In this document: positions 1-8,971 of the stretch, in pieces
Position numbering within the stretch: position 1 is the stretch's first letter
Layout of the letters: each line of letters starts with the position of its first letter
Source: Bacteroidia bacterium
GTDB lineage: Bacteria; Bacteroidota; Bacteroidia; Bacteroidales; Azobacteroidaceae
Reading direction: 5' to 3'
Assembly (NCBI GenBank): GCA_025999935.1
Contig: BNXY01000020.1
Coordinates: forward strand, 20,001 to 45,542
Length of the DNA: 25,542 nucleotides
The notes under the pieces: generated by a model
The model's input: the letters and a program-made list of their open reading frames with translations, nothing else
Database searches by the model: none
Told to the model about the DNA's origin: nothing
Program-made: the position numbers and the translations under genes

Positions 1-360
<360 letters not shown>

Positions 361-510
361 TTCTTTGTTTAGTAAACCAGTATTCAGTGAACCTGTAAAC
401 GAGACTGCTCTTGTTTACTTGTTTACTTATAACTCGTTTACTCAACTAAATTTTGTTGCTCTACTTGTTCTTGTTTTTGTTACCAATATGTCAAAGACCG
501 TTTTCTAATG
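361..510 (-). other. rRNA spacer next to 23S, with GTTTAC inverted repeat
   Basis: This non-coding spacer lies between tRNA-Ala and 23S. It contains a perfect 9-base inverted repeat, GTAAACGAG at 395-403 and CTCGTTTAC at 433-441, with further GTTTAC copies at 413 and 421. This could form a stem close to the 23S 5' end and take part in processing; that role is inferred. The boxA-like element at 491-504 is listed separately. Confidence 0.6.
491..504 (-). promoter_or_regulatory. boxA-like antitermination element in the 16S-23S spacer
   Basis: The minus strand reads AAAACGGTCTTTGA. The same 14-mer with one change (AAAACGATCTTTGA) occurs in the rRNA leader at 2772-2785. The TCTTTGA core resembles known rrn boxA sequences, and a copy in the leader and another before 23S is the usual boxA arrangement. 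The role is inferred from position and similarity. Confidence 0.65.
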
Positions 511-585
511 GACAATTGATAATTGATAATTGACAATTACTTCTTTGCTTTCATTGTCAATTGTCAATTGTTAACTGTCAATTGA
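511..585 (-). repeat. 7-base tandem repeats in inverted arrangement (23S/tRNA-Ala spacer)
   Basis: The left arm (511-537) has units of the form TAATTGA. The right arm (553-585) has units of the form ATTGTCA, the approximate reverse complement. They are separated by about 15 bases. The transcript could fold into a long AU-rich hairpin just after tRNA-Ala. Three other arrays with different units but the same plan lie in this rRNA operon. Confidence 0.75.
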
Positions 586-589
586 TTTG

Positions 590-663
590 TGGAGAATAAG
601 GGAGTCGAACCCTTGACCCCCTGCTTGCAAGGCAGGTGCTCTAGCCAACTGAGCTAATCCCCC
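590..663 (-). tRNA. tRNA-Ala (anticodon UGC)
   Basis: The minus strand gives a full cloverleaf: acceptor arms GGGGGAT and ATTCTCC pair with two G-U wobbles, the D arm is GCTC/GAGC, the anticodon loop is CTTGCAA with anticodon TGC in a 5-pair stem, and the T arm is AAGGG/CCCTT around TTCGACT. The discriminator is A, and CCA is not encoded, since ACAA follows. It lies in the standard place in the 16S-23S spacer. Confidence 0.97.
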
Positions 664-669
664 AATTTT

Positions 670-740
670 AGTGATTAATGGTTAGTGATTAATGATTAAT
701 GTATTTCATTAACCATTTATCATTAATAATTAATCATTAT
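670..740 (-). repeat. 7-base tandem repeats in inverted arrangement (tRNA-Ala/tRNA-Ile spacer)
   Basis: The left arm has GTGATTA, ATGGTTA, GTGATTA and ATGATTA in a row. The right arm has CATTAAC, CATTTAT, CATTAAT and AATTAAT, its approximate reverse complement, with a loop of about 6 bases near 702-707. The RNA could form a near-continuous AU-rich hairpin filling the spacer between the two tRNAs. Confidence 0.75.
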
Positions 741-746
741 TTGAAG

Positions 747-820
747 TAGTCCCAGGCAGAGTTGAACTGCCGACCTCTACATTATCAGTGTAGCGCTCTA
801 ACCAACTGAGCTATAGGACT
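747..820 (-). tRNA. tRNA-Ile (anticodon GAU)
   Basis: The minus strand gives a full cloverleaf: acceptor arms AGTCCTA and TGGGACT, D arm GCTC/GAGC, anticodon stem CTACA/TGTAG with loop CTGATAA (anticodon GAT), and T arm GGCAG/CTGCC around TTCAACT. The discriminator is A, and no CCA is encoded. It is the first tRNA after 16S, the usual Ile-Ala order of Bacteroidales rRNA operons. Confidence 0.97.
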
Positions 821-825
821 GTTTG

Positions 826-896
826 CAATTACGATTTTCAAATTACGAATTACGTTGTTGCTTCATCCGTAATTTTTAATTCGTAATTCGTAATTG
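826..896 (-). repeat. 7-base tandem repeats in inverted arrangement (tRNA-Ile/16S spacer)
   Basis: The left arm (826-854) repeats units close to GAATTAC. The right arm (868-896) repeats CGTAATT, its reverse complement in shifted phase. About 13 bases separate the arms. The predicted hairpin lies between 16S and tRNA-Ile. The unit differs from those of the neighbouring spacers while the plan is the same. Confidence 0.75.
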
Positions 897-1040
897 GGCT
901 ACGCCCTACCGGTCGAAGTTATCCTCTTTCCTTCCCAACTTCTTCCTTCAGGAATAACTCTTCTCCTTTAATTTTATAATTATTCCATAGTTTACGTAGT
1001 ACAGAAAAAAAACGCGCCGTTGTAAGATTCCGGAACTCCA

Positions 1041-2557
<1,517 letters not shown>

Positions 2558-2594
2558 TATTTTGTTATTTTTTTTATCTCTTTCGCCCGGTGTA

Positions 2595-2686
2595 TTTAAG
2601 TTTTAAGTTTTAAGTTTTAAGTTGTAAGTTTTAAGTTTTAAGTTTTAACACTTCAAACCTTAAACCTTAAACTTCAAACTTCAAAT
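2595..2686 (-). repeat. 7-base tandem repeats in inverted arrangement (16S leader)
   Basis: The left arm carries about seven copies of TTTTAAG, one changed to TTGTAAG. The right arm carries CTTCAAA, CCTTAAA, CCTTAAA, CTTCAAA and CTTCAAA, which pair with the left arm with some G-U wobble. This is the clearest and longest of the four arrays and lies about 40 bases before the 16S 5' end. Confidence 0.8.
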
Positions 2687-2771
2687 ACTTTCTTTTTGAC
2701 AGGTTCTTTTTCTTTTTACCCAATAAAAACTTCCGCTTTTATTGGCTTGTACTACGTAATATGGAAATCTT

Positions 2772-2785
2772 TCAAAGATCGTTTT
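2772..2785 (-). promoter_or_regulatory. boxA-like antitermination element in the rRNA leader
   Basis: The minus strand reads AAAACGATCTTTGA, matching 13 of 14 bases of the element in the 16S-23S spacer (491-504). It lies about 45 bases after the predicted start point and well before 16S, as boxA does in other rRNA operons. The function is inferred. Confidence 0.65.
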
Positions 2786-2836
2786 GCGCTTTGCTTTTCG
2801 CTTGCCCTCGACAGGGGGCGTTTCCCAAAGCGGATG

Positions 2837-2867
2837 CAAAGGTACTGCTTTTTTTTTATCCCGCAAA
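2837..2867 (-). promoter_or_regulatory. rRNA operon promoter
   Basis: The minus strand shows TTTG (2864-2867), exactly 19 bases, then TACCTTTG (2837-2844), a full match to the Bacteroidetes -33/-7 pattern. An A-rich run occupies part of the spacer and an AT-rich stretch (2868-2925) lies upstream, as expected for a strong promoter. The start point should fall near 2830, about 270 bases before 16S. Confidence 0.8.
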
Positions 2868-2929
2868 TGTTTCTTACTGTTTTTTTATACTATATATCAT
2901 ATATTACTGTGTGTCAATAAAATATTTTT

Positions 2930-3829
2930 TTATTTGACAGCTTCGATTTTATATCCGGCTTGCTGCAATTGATACAAAAGACCGTCTTTTCCGACCAAAT
3001 GTCCGGCGCCAACAGCAATGAAAGAAGATTTTTCCAGCATGATAGCCGGTAATTTTTGCAGCCAATTATCATTCCTGTCTTTAATCAAAAGATTAATTTC
3101 TTCCGGAGTGGATGGACACAGTTCGTCTTCTGATGTAACAAAAAGATCGTTCAATGCATTTAAATCAGCCTTTTCATAACTGCTAAGTAATAGATCTATT
3201 TCTTTAGACATAATCAAATCTATATTTTTAAGGCTACACAACAAAATATCGGCCTGACGCTGCAAAGATGAAGAATTGAAAAGTGTATAAATCTGATATT
3301 CAATCGTTTCCAATCCAACAACCGGCTTTTGTTTTTTTATAGCTTCTTTCTGGACATAAGTATCTATTTGATCTTCCGAATTAAAGCCCGGCATTTTTTT
3401 CGTTAAATTCAATACCACAACCAGCGTTTGAATGAGCGAAGGTTTTAGTTGACCTAACTGATCTAATCCGGCTCCTAAAAGAGGTGTCAATTGTTTGTTC
3501 ACATAATCGTAATCTTCGTCGGAATATAATGAGTGATAGGTCGTATCGGCCGGCATCATTGCTTTTGACATTATCTGCATTTGCTGAGTATTATCTAAAA
3601 TAATTTCTCCTACAATCTGTTCAGAGGATTCAAATGCAGTTCTTGCGCCCGGAATACTATCTAAATAGGCGCCCGGTTTCAAGTGAAAAGTTCCTAAAAT
3701 ATAGGACGGTTTTGCTAAGTTTTTACCCGAAATTTTCCACAATAGAGAGCCGGTCGGATAATTTTCTGCAAATAAGTGACAAGAAACAACAACTGATACA
3801 ACGATTAACAATAATTTTTTTGTTTTCAT
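2930..3829 (-). CDS. TraB/GumN family protein, exported
   Basis: This is a 299-residue protein of the TraB/GumN family (COG3735 type), proposed to be metal-dependent proteases or erythromycin-esterase-like folds; its substrate here is unknown. The N-terminus MKTKKLLLIVVSVVVSCHLFA is a signal peptide. Two family signatures are visible: GTFHLKPG soon after the signal and VGAGHLVGKDGLLYQL near the C-terminus. The frame is open up to 3868, inside argS, but the Met at 3829 is chosen because it begins directly with the signal peptide. argS ends 19 bases upstream, so the two genes are probably co-transcribed. Downstream is the rRNA promoter region, with no clear terminator between. Confidence 0.85.
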   Translation of the reverse strand: MKTKKLLLIVVSVVVSCHLFAENYPTGSLLWKISGKNLAKPSYILGTFHLKPGAYLDSIPGARTAFESSEQIVGEIILDNTQQMQIMSKAMMPADTTYHSLYSDEDYDYVNKQLTPLLGAGLDQLGQLKPSLIQTLVVVLNLTKKMPGFNSEDQIDTYVQKEAIKKQKPVVGLETIEYQIYTLFNSSSLQRQADILLCSLKNIDLIMSKEIDLLLSSYEKADLNALNDLFVTSEDELCPSTPEEINLLIKDRNDNWLQKLPAIMLEKSSFIAVGAGHLVGKDGLLYQLQQAGYKIEAVK

Positions 3830-3848
3830 ATCTATTTTTTTTAGGTGA

Positions 3849-5642
3849 TTACATTCTTTCGGGGACATTAATTCCCAGAAGTTTAAATCCGGTTTCGATG
3901 ATTTCTCCTGTGTTTTTGGATAAAACCAAACGGAGTTTTTTTGTTTCGGAATTTTCTTCTTTCAGGATGGAATAATCGTGGTAGAATTGATTAAATTCTT
4001 TTACCAAATCGTAAATATAATTGGCGATTACCGCAGGACTGAAACTATCGGCAGCTTCCTTAACTATGGCGGGAAATTCGGATAATAGCTGAATGAGATT
4101 TTCTTCCTTTTCGTTGATGGGAGCATTGGCGGCAATAGCGGGGGATTGCGGGTCAAGCCCGCAATGACAGTCTTCGGAGGCTCTTCTCAACACGGATTGG
4201 ATGCGAGCGTAGGTGTATTGGATGAAAGGGCCTGTATTTCCGTTGAAATCAATGGATTCTTTGGGGTTGAACACCATATTTTTACGAGGGTCAACTTTCA
4301 GGATGAAATATTTCAATGCGCCCAGACCTACAATCCGGGAAACTTCGGCGGCTTCTGCTTCGGAATAACCTTCCAATTTTCCCAATTCTTTGGAGGTTTC
4401 TCCAGCGGTAGCAATCATTTCTTCTACCAAATCGTCGGCATCGACCACGGTTCCTTCGCGCGATTTCATTTTTCCTTCCGGCAATTCTACCATGCCGTAA
4501 GAGAAATGCACCAGACCTTTACCGAATGTAAATCCTAATTTATCTAATAACAAGGAGAGTACCTGAAAATGATAGTTTTGTTCGTTGCCCACCACATACA
4601 CCATTTTGTTTACAGGATAATCGTCGAAACGCAATTTTGCCGTTCCAATGTCTTGTGTCATATAAACGGAGGTGCCGTCGGCGCGGAGCAAGAGTTTTTC
4701 GTCTAAACCATCGGGGGTTAAGTCCGCCCAGACCGAGCCGTCTTCTTTTTGGTAGAAAACGCCTTTTTTCAAGCCTTCCAAGACTTTTCCCTTGCCTTCT
4801 AAATAGGTTTGCGATTCGTAATATATCTTGTCGAAATCGACGCCTAAGGCTTTGTAGGTTTCATCAAAACCGGCATAGACCCAAGTATTCATTGTTTTCC
4901 AAAGGGATACGGTTTCGGCATCGCCGGCTTCCCATTGGCGCAACATTTCGCGAGCTTCGGCCATGAGCGCGGATTTTTCTTCGGCTTCTTTTTTCGATAA
5001 ACCGGCGGCTTCCAATGCGGCCAATTCTTTTTTGTATTCCTGGTCGAATTTCACGTAATATTCGCCAATCAAGTGGTCGCCTTTTTTACCGGAAGATTGA
5101 GGCGTTTCGCCGTTTCCCCATTTTTGCCAAGCCAACATGGATTTACAAATATGAATGCCTCTATCGTTTACAATGTTGGTTTTCACTACTTTATAGCCGT
5201 TGGCTTTCATGATTTCCGACAGACTGTATCCCAATAAATTGTTTCGGATATGTCCCAGATGCAAGGGCTTGTTGGTATTGGGAGAGGAATATTCAATCAT
5301 TACCAATGGCGCATTTTCTTCGGCCAAGCGGGCGCCGTAATGTTCGGTTTGGTTGATTTCATTCAACAGATTTATCCAATAAGCGGATGCAATGGTCAGA
5401 TTCAGAAAACCTTTTACCACATTGAAACCGGAAATGAACGATTTTTGCGCCCATAGGTATTCTCCTATTTCCTGCGCGGTTTGTTCGGGATTTTTCCGAG
5501 AAATTTTCAACAAGGGAAAAACCACCAAAGTGAAATGTCCTTTAAATTCTTTTTTTGTTTTTTGTAATTGTATCAGAGAAGTTTGCACTTCCTGACCGTA
5601 TAAATTTGCGATTGCTTCCTGAATAAATAGTTGAATATCCAT
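3849..5642 (-). CDS. argS: arginyl-tRNA synthetase
   Basis: This 597-residue class I synthetase charges tRNA-Arg in the cytoplasm. An N-terminal additional domain is followed by the HIGH-type motif HLGH (residues 128-131) within NTNKPLHLGHIRNN, the KMSKS-type loop KMKSREG (391-397), and a C-terminal DALR anticodon-binding domain (SPAVIANYIYDLVKEFNQFYHD region) ending VPERM. Length and layout are those of Bacteroidales ArgRS. The oddity is CHCGLDPQSP at residues 492-501, between the catalytic core and the DALR domain. It is encoded by an inserted palindromic repeat (see 4141-4170) and seems tolerated because this linker varies among relatives. The gene has its own promoter and is followed by the TraB/GumN-like gene. 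Confidence 0.96.
   Translation of the reverse strand: MDIQLFIQEAIANLYGQEVQTSLIQLQKTKKEFKGHFTLVVFPLLKISRKNPEQTAQEIGEYLWAQKSFISGFNVVKGFLNLTIASAYWINLLNEINQTEHYGARLAEENAPLVMIEYSSPNTNKPLHLGHIRNNLLGYSLSEIMKANGYKVVKTNIVNDRGIHICKSMLAWQKWGNGETPQSSGKKGDHLIGEYYVKFDQEYKKELAALEAAGLSKKEAEEKSALMAEAREMLRQWEAGDAETVSLWKTMNTWVYAGFDETYKALGVDFDKIYYESQTYLEGKGKVLEGLKKGVFYQKEDGSVWADLTPDGLDEKLLLRADGTSVYMTQDIGTAKLRFDDYPVNKMVYVVGNEQNYHFQVLSLLLDKLGFTFGKGLVHFSYGMVELPEGKMKSREGTVVDADDLVEEMIATAGETSKELGKLEGYSEAEAAEVSRIVGLGALKYFILKVDPRKNMVFNPKESIDFNGNTGPFIQYTYARIQSVLRRASEDCHCGLDPQSPAIAANAPINEKEENLIQLLSEFPAIVKEAADSFSPAVIANYIYDLVKEFNQFYHDYSILKEENSETKKLRLVLSKNTGEIIETGFKLLGINVPERM
4141..4170 (-). repeat. short palindromic repeat inserted in argS
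   Basis: The minus strand reads CTGTC, ATTGCGGG, CTTGA, CCCGCAAT, CCCC: a perfect 8-pair stem with a 5-base loop at 4145-4165. In frame it encodes CHCGLDPQSP, a peptide that I recall recurring in unrelated proteins of many genomes as the trace of a dispersed palindromic element. It sits in the variable linker of ArgS and preserves the reading frame. Only one copy is seen in this window. Confidence 0.7.
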
Positions 5643-5669
5643 TGTCTTGTTTTATTTGTAAATAGGGTG

Positions 5670-5703
5670 CAAAGTTAATAATAAAATAAAAAAGGCACAC
5701 AAA
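5670..5703 (-). promoter_or_regulatory. argS promoter
   Basis: The minus strand has TAACTTTG (5670-5677), a full match to the -7 pattern TAnnTTTG and followed by CA as in the other promoters here. A TTTG at 5700-5703 is a possible -33 element, but the spacing of 22 bases is a little long and it falls in the loop of the terminator of the upstream gene. The leader would be about 20-25 bases. Confidence 0.55.
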
Positions 5704-5715
5704 ATGTATGCCTTT
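5682..5715 (-). terminator. intrinsic terminator after the HU gene
   Basis: Read on the minus strand, AAAGGCATAC (5706-5715), loop ATTTT, GTGTGCCTTT (5691-5700) form a 10-pair stem with one G-U pair, followed by a T-rich tail (TTTATTTTA). It lies about 40 bases after the HU stop codon and separates HU from argS. Confidence 0.8.
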
Positions 5716-5756
5716 CGTCATTTAATTATTTACGAATAATCGTTTTGGATTAATTG

Positions 5757-6020
5757 TCAAATAATAAAATCTGCGCCCGGTTTGAATTTAACCACTTTTT
5801 TAGCCGGAATTTGGATCGGGGCTTTTGTTTTTGGATTGATACCGGTTCTTGCACTTTTGCTAACAACCTGATAGGTACCATGTCCTACTAAAGTGACTTT
5901 TCCACCACTTTTCAGTTCAGAGGAAACCGCTGTTAAAAAACCATTCAGCGCTTTTTTAGAATCAATTTTGCTTAATCCTGATTCTGCCGCAATAGCATCG
6001 ATAAGTTCTGTCTTGTTCAT
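5757..6020 (-). CDS. HU family DNA-binding protein
   Basis: This 87-residue protein has the full HU/IHF fold. An N-terminal helix pair (MNKTELIDAIAAESGLSK) is followed by the dimer helix, the GHGTYQVVSKSARTGINPKT arm that inserts in the DNA minor groove, and the closing strand with KKVVKFKPG. It acts as a nucleoid protein bending DNA as a dimer. The arm holds the family's R-x-G-x-NP core (RTGINP). It is a single-gene unit with a strong promoter upstream and an intrinsic terminator downstream. Which HU paralog it is cannot be told. Confidence 0.95.
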   Translation of the reverse strand: MNKTELIDAIAAESGLSKIDSKKALNGFLTAVSSELKSGGKVTLVGHGTYQVVSKSARTGINPKTKAPIQIPAKKVVKFKPGADFII

Positions 6021-6084
6021 AAGAATTGATAATTAAAATTTGTATTATAATAAGATAAAAATGAATTTCTCTCCAATTCGACGT

Positions 6085-6116
6085 CAAATATATGAGTATT
6101 CATCAAATTATCCAAA
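6085..6116 (-). promoter_or_regulatory. HU gene promoter
   Basis: The minus strand shows TTTG (6113-6116), 20 bases, then TATATTTG (6085-6092), a full match to the Bacteroidetes -33/-7 pattern. The start point would lie near 6078, giving a leader of about 58 bases. Confidence 0.7.
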
Positions 6117-6393
6117 CATTTTCATTGTTTTTTTGCATAACAAGATAAAAAAATCCAATTTATGGATAAAAAAGTTCTAAATTGGTCTTTTTTTCATTTT
6201 GAGTCCTTAGTTTTTCTCTGTTTTTGTCAAAAAAAATTTGCTTTTTTACTTTTTTGATAATGAGAATTGTTGAGTTACGCATGGGGGAATTTCATTATTT
6301 TTCAGCGACCAATAGATAGGGTTTTCGAAGCGAAATTCTGCAGAACGGGGAACTGCTTCAACTATATTTATGATTGTATTTTTCATTTTTTTC
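6117..6393. other. intergenic region between divergent HU and C-S lyase genes
   Basis: This AT-rich region has long T and A runs (for example 6223-6238 and 6241-6256) and no supported gene. A 10-base perfect palindrome TTCTGCAGAA lies at 6336-6345. I see no tRNA, riboswitch or clear small protein. Together with the flanking promoters it fills the 422-base gap between the two start codons. Confidence 0.5.
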
Positions 6394-6422
6394 TTTGAAA
6401 ATGCAAACTTACATTATCTTTG
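6394..6422 (+). promoter_or_regulatory. promoter of the MalY/PatB-type gene
   Basis: TTTG (6394-6397) and TATCTTTG (6415-6422) are separated by 17 bases, slightly short, but the -7 match is complete and followed by CA. The start of transcription would lie near 6428, which rules out the Met at 6374 and leaves the ATG at 6443 as first start codon. Confidence 0.65.
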
Positions 6423-6442
6423 CAGAAAAATTGCAAGAAAAT

Positions 6443-7690
6443 ATGGAAAAGTATAATTTTGACGAAATAATCGACCGTAGAGGGACTGGGGCTTTGAAAA
6501 CGGATGCTTTAAAAGCGCGATACGGACGGGATGATTTAATGGGTTTATGGGTAGCCGATATGGATTTCCGCACCGGTGATTTTATTACGAATGCGTTGAT
6601 AAAACGCTGTGAAAAAGGAATTTTCGGTTATACAATCCCGGATGAAGGATATGAAAATTCCATTATCAACTGGGTAAAAAACAGGCATGATTGGGAAATT
6701 CAAAAGGAATGGTTGAGTTATATTCCGGGCATTGTGAAAGGAATCGCGTTCTGTGTCTTGAGATATACGAATCCCGGAGATAAAATTATTATACAACCGC
6801 CTGTTTATCATCCATTTCGGTTGGTTCCTCAGATGCACCGGCGGGAAATAGTGAATAATCCTTTGATTGAAGATCAGGGAAAATACCGGATGGATTTGGA
6901 AGGTCTGCGGAAAATCATCGACAAAGATTGTAAAATATTGGTTCTTTGTAATCCGCATAATCCCATCGGAATTACTTGGGATAAAGAGACTTTAACGGAA
7001 TTAGCCCAAATTTGTTATGCGCACAATATTTTGGTTGTTTCGGATGAAATTCATTCGGACATGGGCATTTTCGGACACAAACACCTGCCTTTTGCCGCCG
7101 TATCGCAAGAAGCCGCCCAAAACAGCATTACGTTTATGGCGCCGAGCAAAACCTTTAATATTGCAGGCATTGTGAGTTCCTATTCGATTGTTCCGAATCC
7201 GGAAATCCGTCAAAGTTTTTATGATTTCTTACATGCCAGTGAATTGGACGAAGGGACGATTTTTGCTTATACGGCCACGCAAGCCGCTTACGAAAACGGT
7301 TTGGATTGGATGTTGCAAATGCTTCAATACATTGAAAGGAATGTTTTGTTTGTCGATAAATACCTGAAAGAAAACATTCCGCAAATCCGGGCGATTATTC
7401 CGGAAGCCTCTTTTCTCCTTTGGTTGGATTGCCGGAAATTGGGATTGAAACAGTCCGAATTGGTTTCGCTGTTTGTAGATAAAGCGCATTTGGCATTGAA
7501 CGACGGCGCAATGTTCGGGCTTGGTGGAGAAGGATTTATGCGACTGAATATCGGAAGTCCGCGGGTGGTGCTGCAACAAGCTTTGGAACAATTGAAAAAA
7601 GCGGTGGGTATATCAGGGACTGTGCTAACATACCAGATATCGAATTGCGCTTTTACCGATAGCGTAATAGTTAAGAATAGAATGACATAG
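6443..7690 (+). CDS. MalY/PatB family pyridoxal-phosphate C-S lyase
   Basis: This 415-residue fold-type I aminotransferase-like enzyme is probably a cystathionine beta-lyase releasing homocysteine or sulfide, ammonia and pyruvate from cysteine thioethers. Family signatures are YNFDEIIDRRGTGALKTD at the start, WVADMDF, CNPHNPIG (Asn170), SDEIH (Asp201), APSKTFNIAG with the PLP lysine Lys236, and RLNIGSPR. The start at 6443 is chosen because it matches the family's N-terminus and because the promoter -7 box lies between it and the upstream Met at 6374. About 25 residues after LEQLKKAV at the C-terminus look unrelated to the family and may be a run-on tail. The gene stands alone and converges with the serine hydrolase gene 9 bases away. 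Confidence 0.9.
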   Translation: MEKYNFDEIIDRRGTGALKTDALKARYGRDDLMGLWVADMDFRTGDFITNALIKRCEKGIFGYTIPDEGYENSIINWVKNRHDWEIQKEWLSYIPGIVKGIAFCVLRYTNPGDKIIIQPPVYHPFRLVPQMHRREIVNNPLIEDQGKYRMDLEGLRKIIDKDCKILVLCNPHNPIGITWDKETLTELAQICYAHNILVVSDEIHSDMGIFGHKHLPFAAVSQEAAQNSITFMAPSKTFNIAGIVSSYSIVPNPEIRQSFYDFLHASELDEGTIFAYTATQAAYENGLDWMLQMLQYIERNVLFVDKYLKENIPQIRAIIPEASFLLWLDCRKLGLKQSELVSLFVDKAHLALNDGAMFGLGGEGFMRLNIGSPRVVLQQALEQLKKAVGISGTVLTYQISNCAFTDSVIVKNRMT

Positions 7691-7699
7691 ATACATTTT

Positions 7700-8836
7700 T
7701 TAATTATCGAACCAGTTTGCTTCTTTCATCATCGCGTAAACGCTGTCGGCGGTGGCTATGCGGTCAATGTCGTCTCGATTGGAGAAGAACATGAACGTAA
7801 TATTTTTTTCGGGAATCTTTCCTGCATAAATGGTAAAACCGCCGTTATCACCGAGATGATAAATCCGTTCCGGTTCGCCGGAATTACGCTGAATAAACCA
7901 GCCGTATCCGTAAGCTGTATTATTATTGTATCCGTATTCGGCATTTGATGGAATGGTAATTTTGGGCGAATAAGCCAAGTTTTTTGACGCTTCGCTAAGG
8001 ATTTTATTTTCACGCAAGGCCTTTTCCCATTTGGCAAAATCGCGTATGGAGGTATAAAGTCCACCGTCGGCTTTGGAAGCAAAAAAATTGGCTTCGCCGT
8101 AATCATTTTCTACATAACATTGTTTTTCTTCATCAAAAACATAAGCATGCGCCATGTTCGGAATTTTGCGATCTGCCTCAAAATAAACCGAATGGGTCAT
8201 TCCGGCCACATCAAAAATATGTTGTTGGATATAGGTATCAAAATCAATGCCGGTAACTCGTGGAATAATTTGATACACAAGCTGAAATGTAGGATTTATG
8301 TATTCGTATCGGGCGCCGGGTTCAAAATTTAGTTGAGTCAAATCTATCAAATATTGGCAGGATTCGACATCGGTAGAATAGAGCATGAAATTTTTATCTG
8401 TTCGCGGTCGGGTGTCGGGAATTCCGGAGGTGTGGCTAAGAATGTGATGCAGCGTTATATCCTTATAAAAATCGGCTTTGTATTCGGGGAAAAACTTTTT
8501 GAGATTGTCATTCAGCGACAAAAGATTTTGCTCCGCAAGCTGCAACAGGGCGACTGCCGAAAATTGCTTGGAAACGGAAGCGATACAAAAATTAGTTTCA
8601 GGCCTTATCGGCGTTTTTGTTTGCATATCGGCCATTCCGTAGCATTTTTCAAAAATTACGCTATCGCCTTTTAAGATAAGCACGGCGGCTCCCGGCTCGT
8701 TAGGATCGGAATAAACGGCCGAAAATAATGAATCTGTTTTTTGCTTGAAATCAGCTTGTTTTTCAGTCTTTTGCATACATGAAATCAGGATTATAAATAG
8801 TGTCGAAAAAATTAAAATCGGGAAAATCTTCTTCAT
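7700..8836 (-). CDS. serine hydrolase lipoprotein (beta-lactamase/PBP family)
   Basis: This 378-residue protein of the class C beta-lactamase-like family (PF00144 type) has a lipoprotein signal ending ILISC (Cys20), so it should be anchored in the envelope. Motifs are SVSK (residues 87-90, nucleophile Ser87), Y-I-N (179-181) and HLGDNGG (327-333), replacing the KTG box by HLG, as is common for esterases and D-aminopeptidases of this family. True beta-lactamase activity is not implied; the substrate could be a peptidoglycan peptide or an ester. It has its own promoter. Confidence 0.88.
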   Translation of the reverse strand: MKKIFPILIFSTLFIILISCMQKTEKQADFKQKTDSLFSAVYSDPNEPGAAVLILKGDSVIFEKCYGMADMQTKTPIRPETNFCIASVSKQFSAVALLQLAEQNLLSLNDNLKKFFPEYKADFYKDITLHHILSHTSGIPDTRPRTDKNFMLYSTDVESCQYLIDLTQLNFEPGARYEYINPTFQLVYQIIPRVTGIDFDTYIQQHIFDVAGMTHSVYFEADRKIPNMAHAYVFDEEKQCYVENDYGEANFFASKADGGLYTSIRDFAKWEKALRENKILSEASKNLAYSPKITIPSNAEYGYNNNTAYGYGWFIQRNSGEPERIYHLGDNGGFTIYAGKIPEKNITFMFFSNRDDIDRIATADSVYAMMKEANWFDN

Positions 8837-8871
8837 TGTTTATTGTTAAAATTTTAAATGTAATTAATGTG

Positions 8872-8902
8872 CAAAAATACGAAATTCTAATAGGAAAACA
8901 AA
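8872..8902 (-). promoter_or_regulatory. serine hydrolase gene promoter
   Basis: The minus strand shows TTTG (8899-8902), exactly 19 bases, then TATTTTTG (8872-8879), a complete Bacteroidetes-type promoter. The start point would be near 8865, about 30 bases before the ATG. It is divergent from the toxin-antitoxin promoter. Confidence 0.75.
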
Positions 8903-8940
8903 TTAATGATATATTTTTCGCATCTCAATAAATTTTGTAT

Positions 8941-8948
8941 TATCTTTG
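8941..8948 (+). promoter_or_regulatory. promoter -7 box of the toxin-antitoxin unit
   Basis: TATCTTTG followed by CA is identical to the -7 boxes before the C-S lyase and slyD genes. No perfect -33 TTTG is seen; TTCG at 8917-8920 is the best candidate. It lies 24 bases before the ATG at 8972, so the upstream Met at 8906 is not used. Confidence 0.55.
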
Positions 8949-8971
8949 CAGTAAATAAAAGAATTACAATT

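Larger units (their letters stand above)
2558..2836 (-). other. rRNA operon leader (non-coding)
   Basis: This stretch lies between the predicted rRNA start point near 2830 and the 16S 5' end. It holds a boxA-like element (2772-2785), a 9-pair stem CCAATAAAA/TTTTATTGG at 2720-2745 with an 8-base loop, a small stem CCCT-CGAC-AGGG near 2805-2816, and the heptamer array at 2595-2686. No T-tract follows the 2720-2745 stem, so it is not read as a terminator. Reading frames here have no coding support. Confidence 0.7.

Noticed and set aside
2595..2686. Tandem repeats that could be read as a CRISPR array
   Set aside because: The unit is only 7 bases with no spacers between, the two halves are inverted, and there are no cas genes.
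2913..2937. Inverted repeat GTCAA...TTGAC at the end of the TraB/GumN gene as a terminator
   Set aside because: The arms pair only with a bulge, and no T-tract follows on the minus strand, so it was not called.
2696..2972. Overlapping plus-strand frames of 60-75 codons between 16S and the TraB/GumN gene
   Set aside because: They cover the rRNA promoter and leader and are rich in Phe/Tyr from T-rich DNA; no coding signal is seen.
3829..3868. Longer start of the TraB/GumN protein overlapping argS
   Set aside because: The extra 13 residues precede a good signal peptide and would place charged residues before it; the Met at 3829 fits better.
4137..4172. CxC in the ArgS insertion as a functional metal site
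   Set aside because: The residues derive from a palindromic repeat read in frame; there is no second pair of ligands nearby in sequence.
6374..6442. N-terminal extension of the C-S lyase starting at 6374
   Set aside because: It contains the promoter -7 box and does not match the family; the start at 6443 does.
8906..8971. Longer antitoxin starting at 8906
   Set aside because: The segment includes the -7 box at 8941-8948, so it lies upstream of the expected transcript start.
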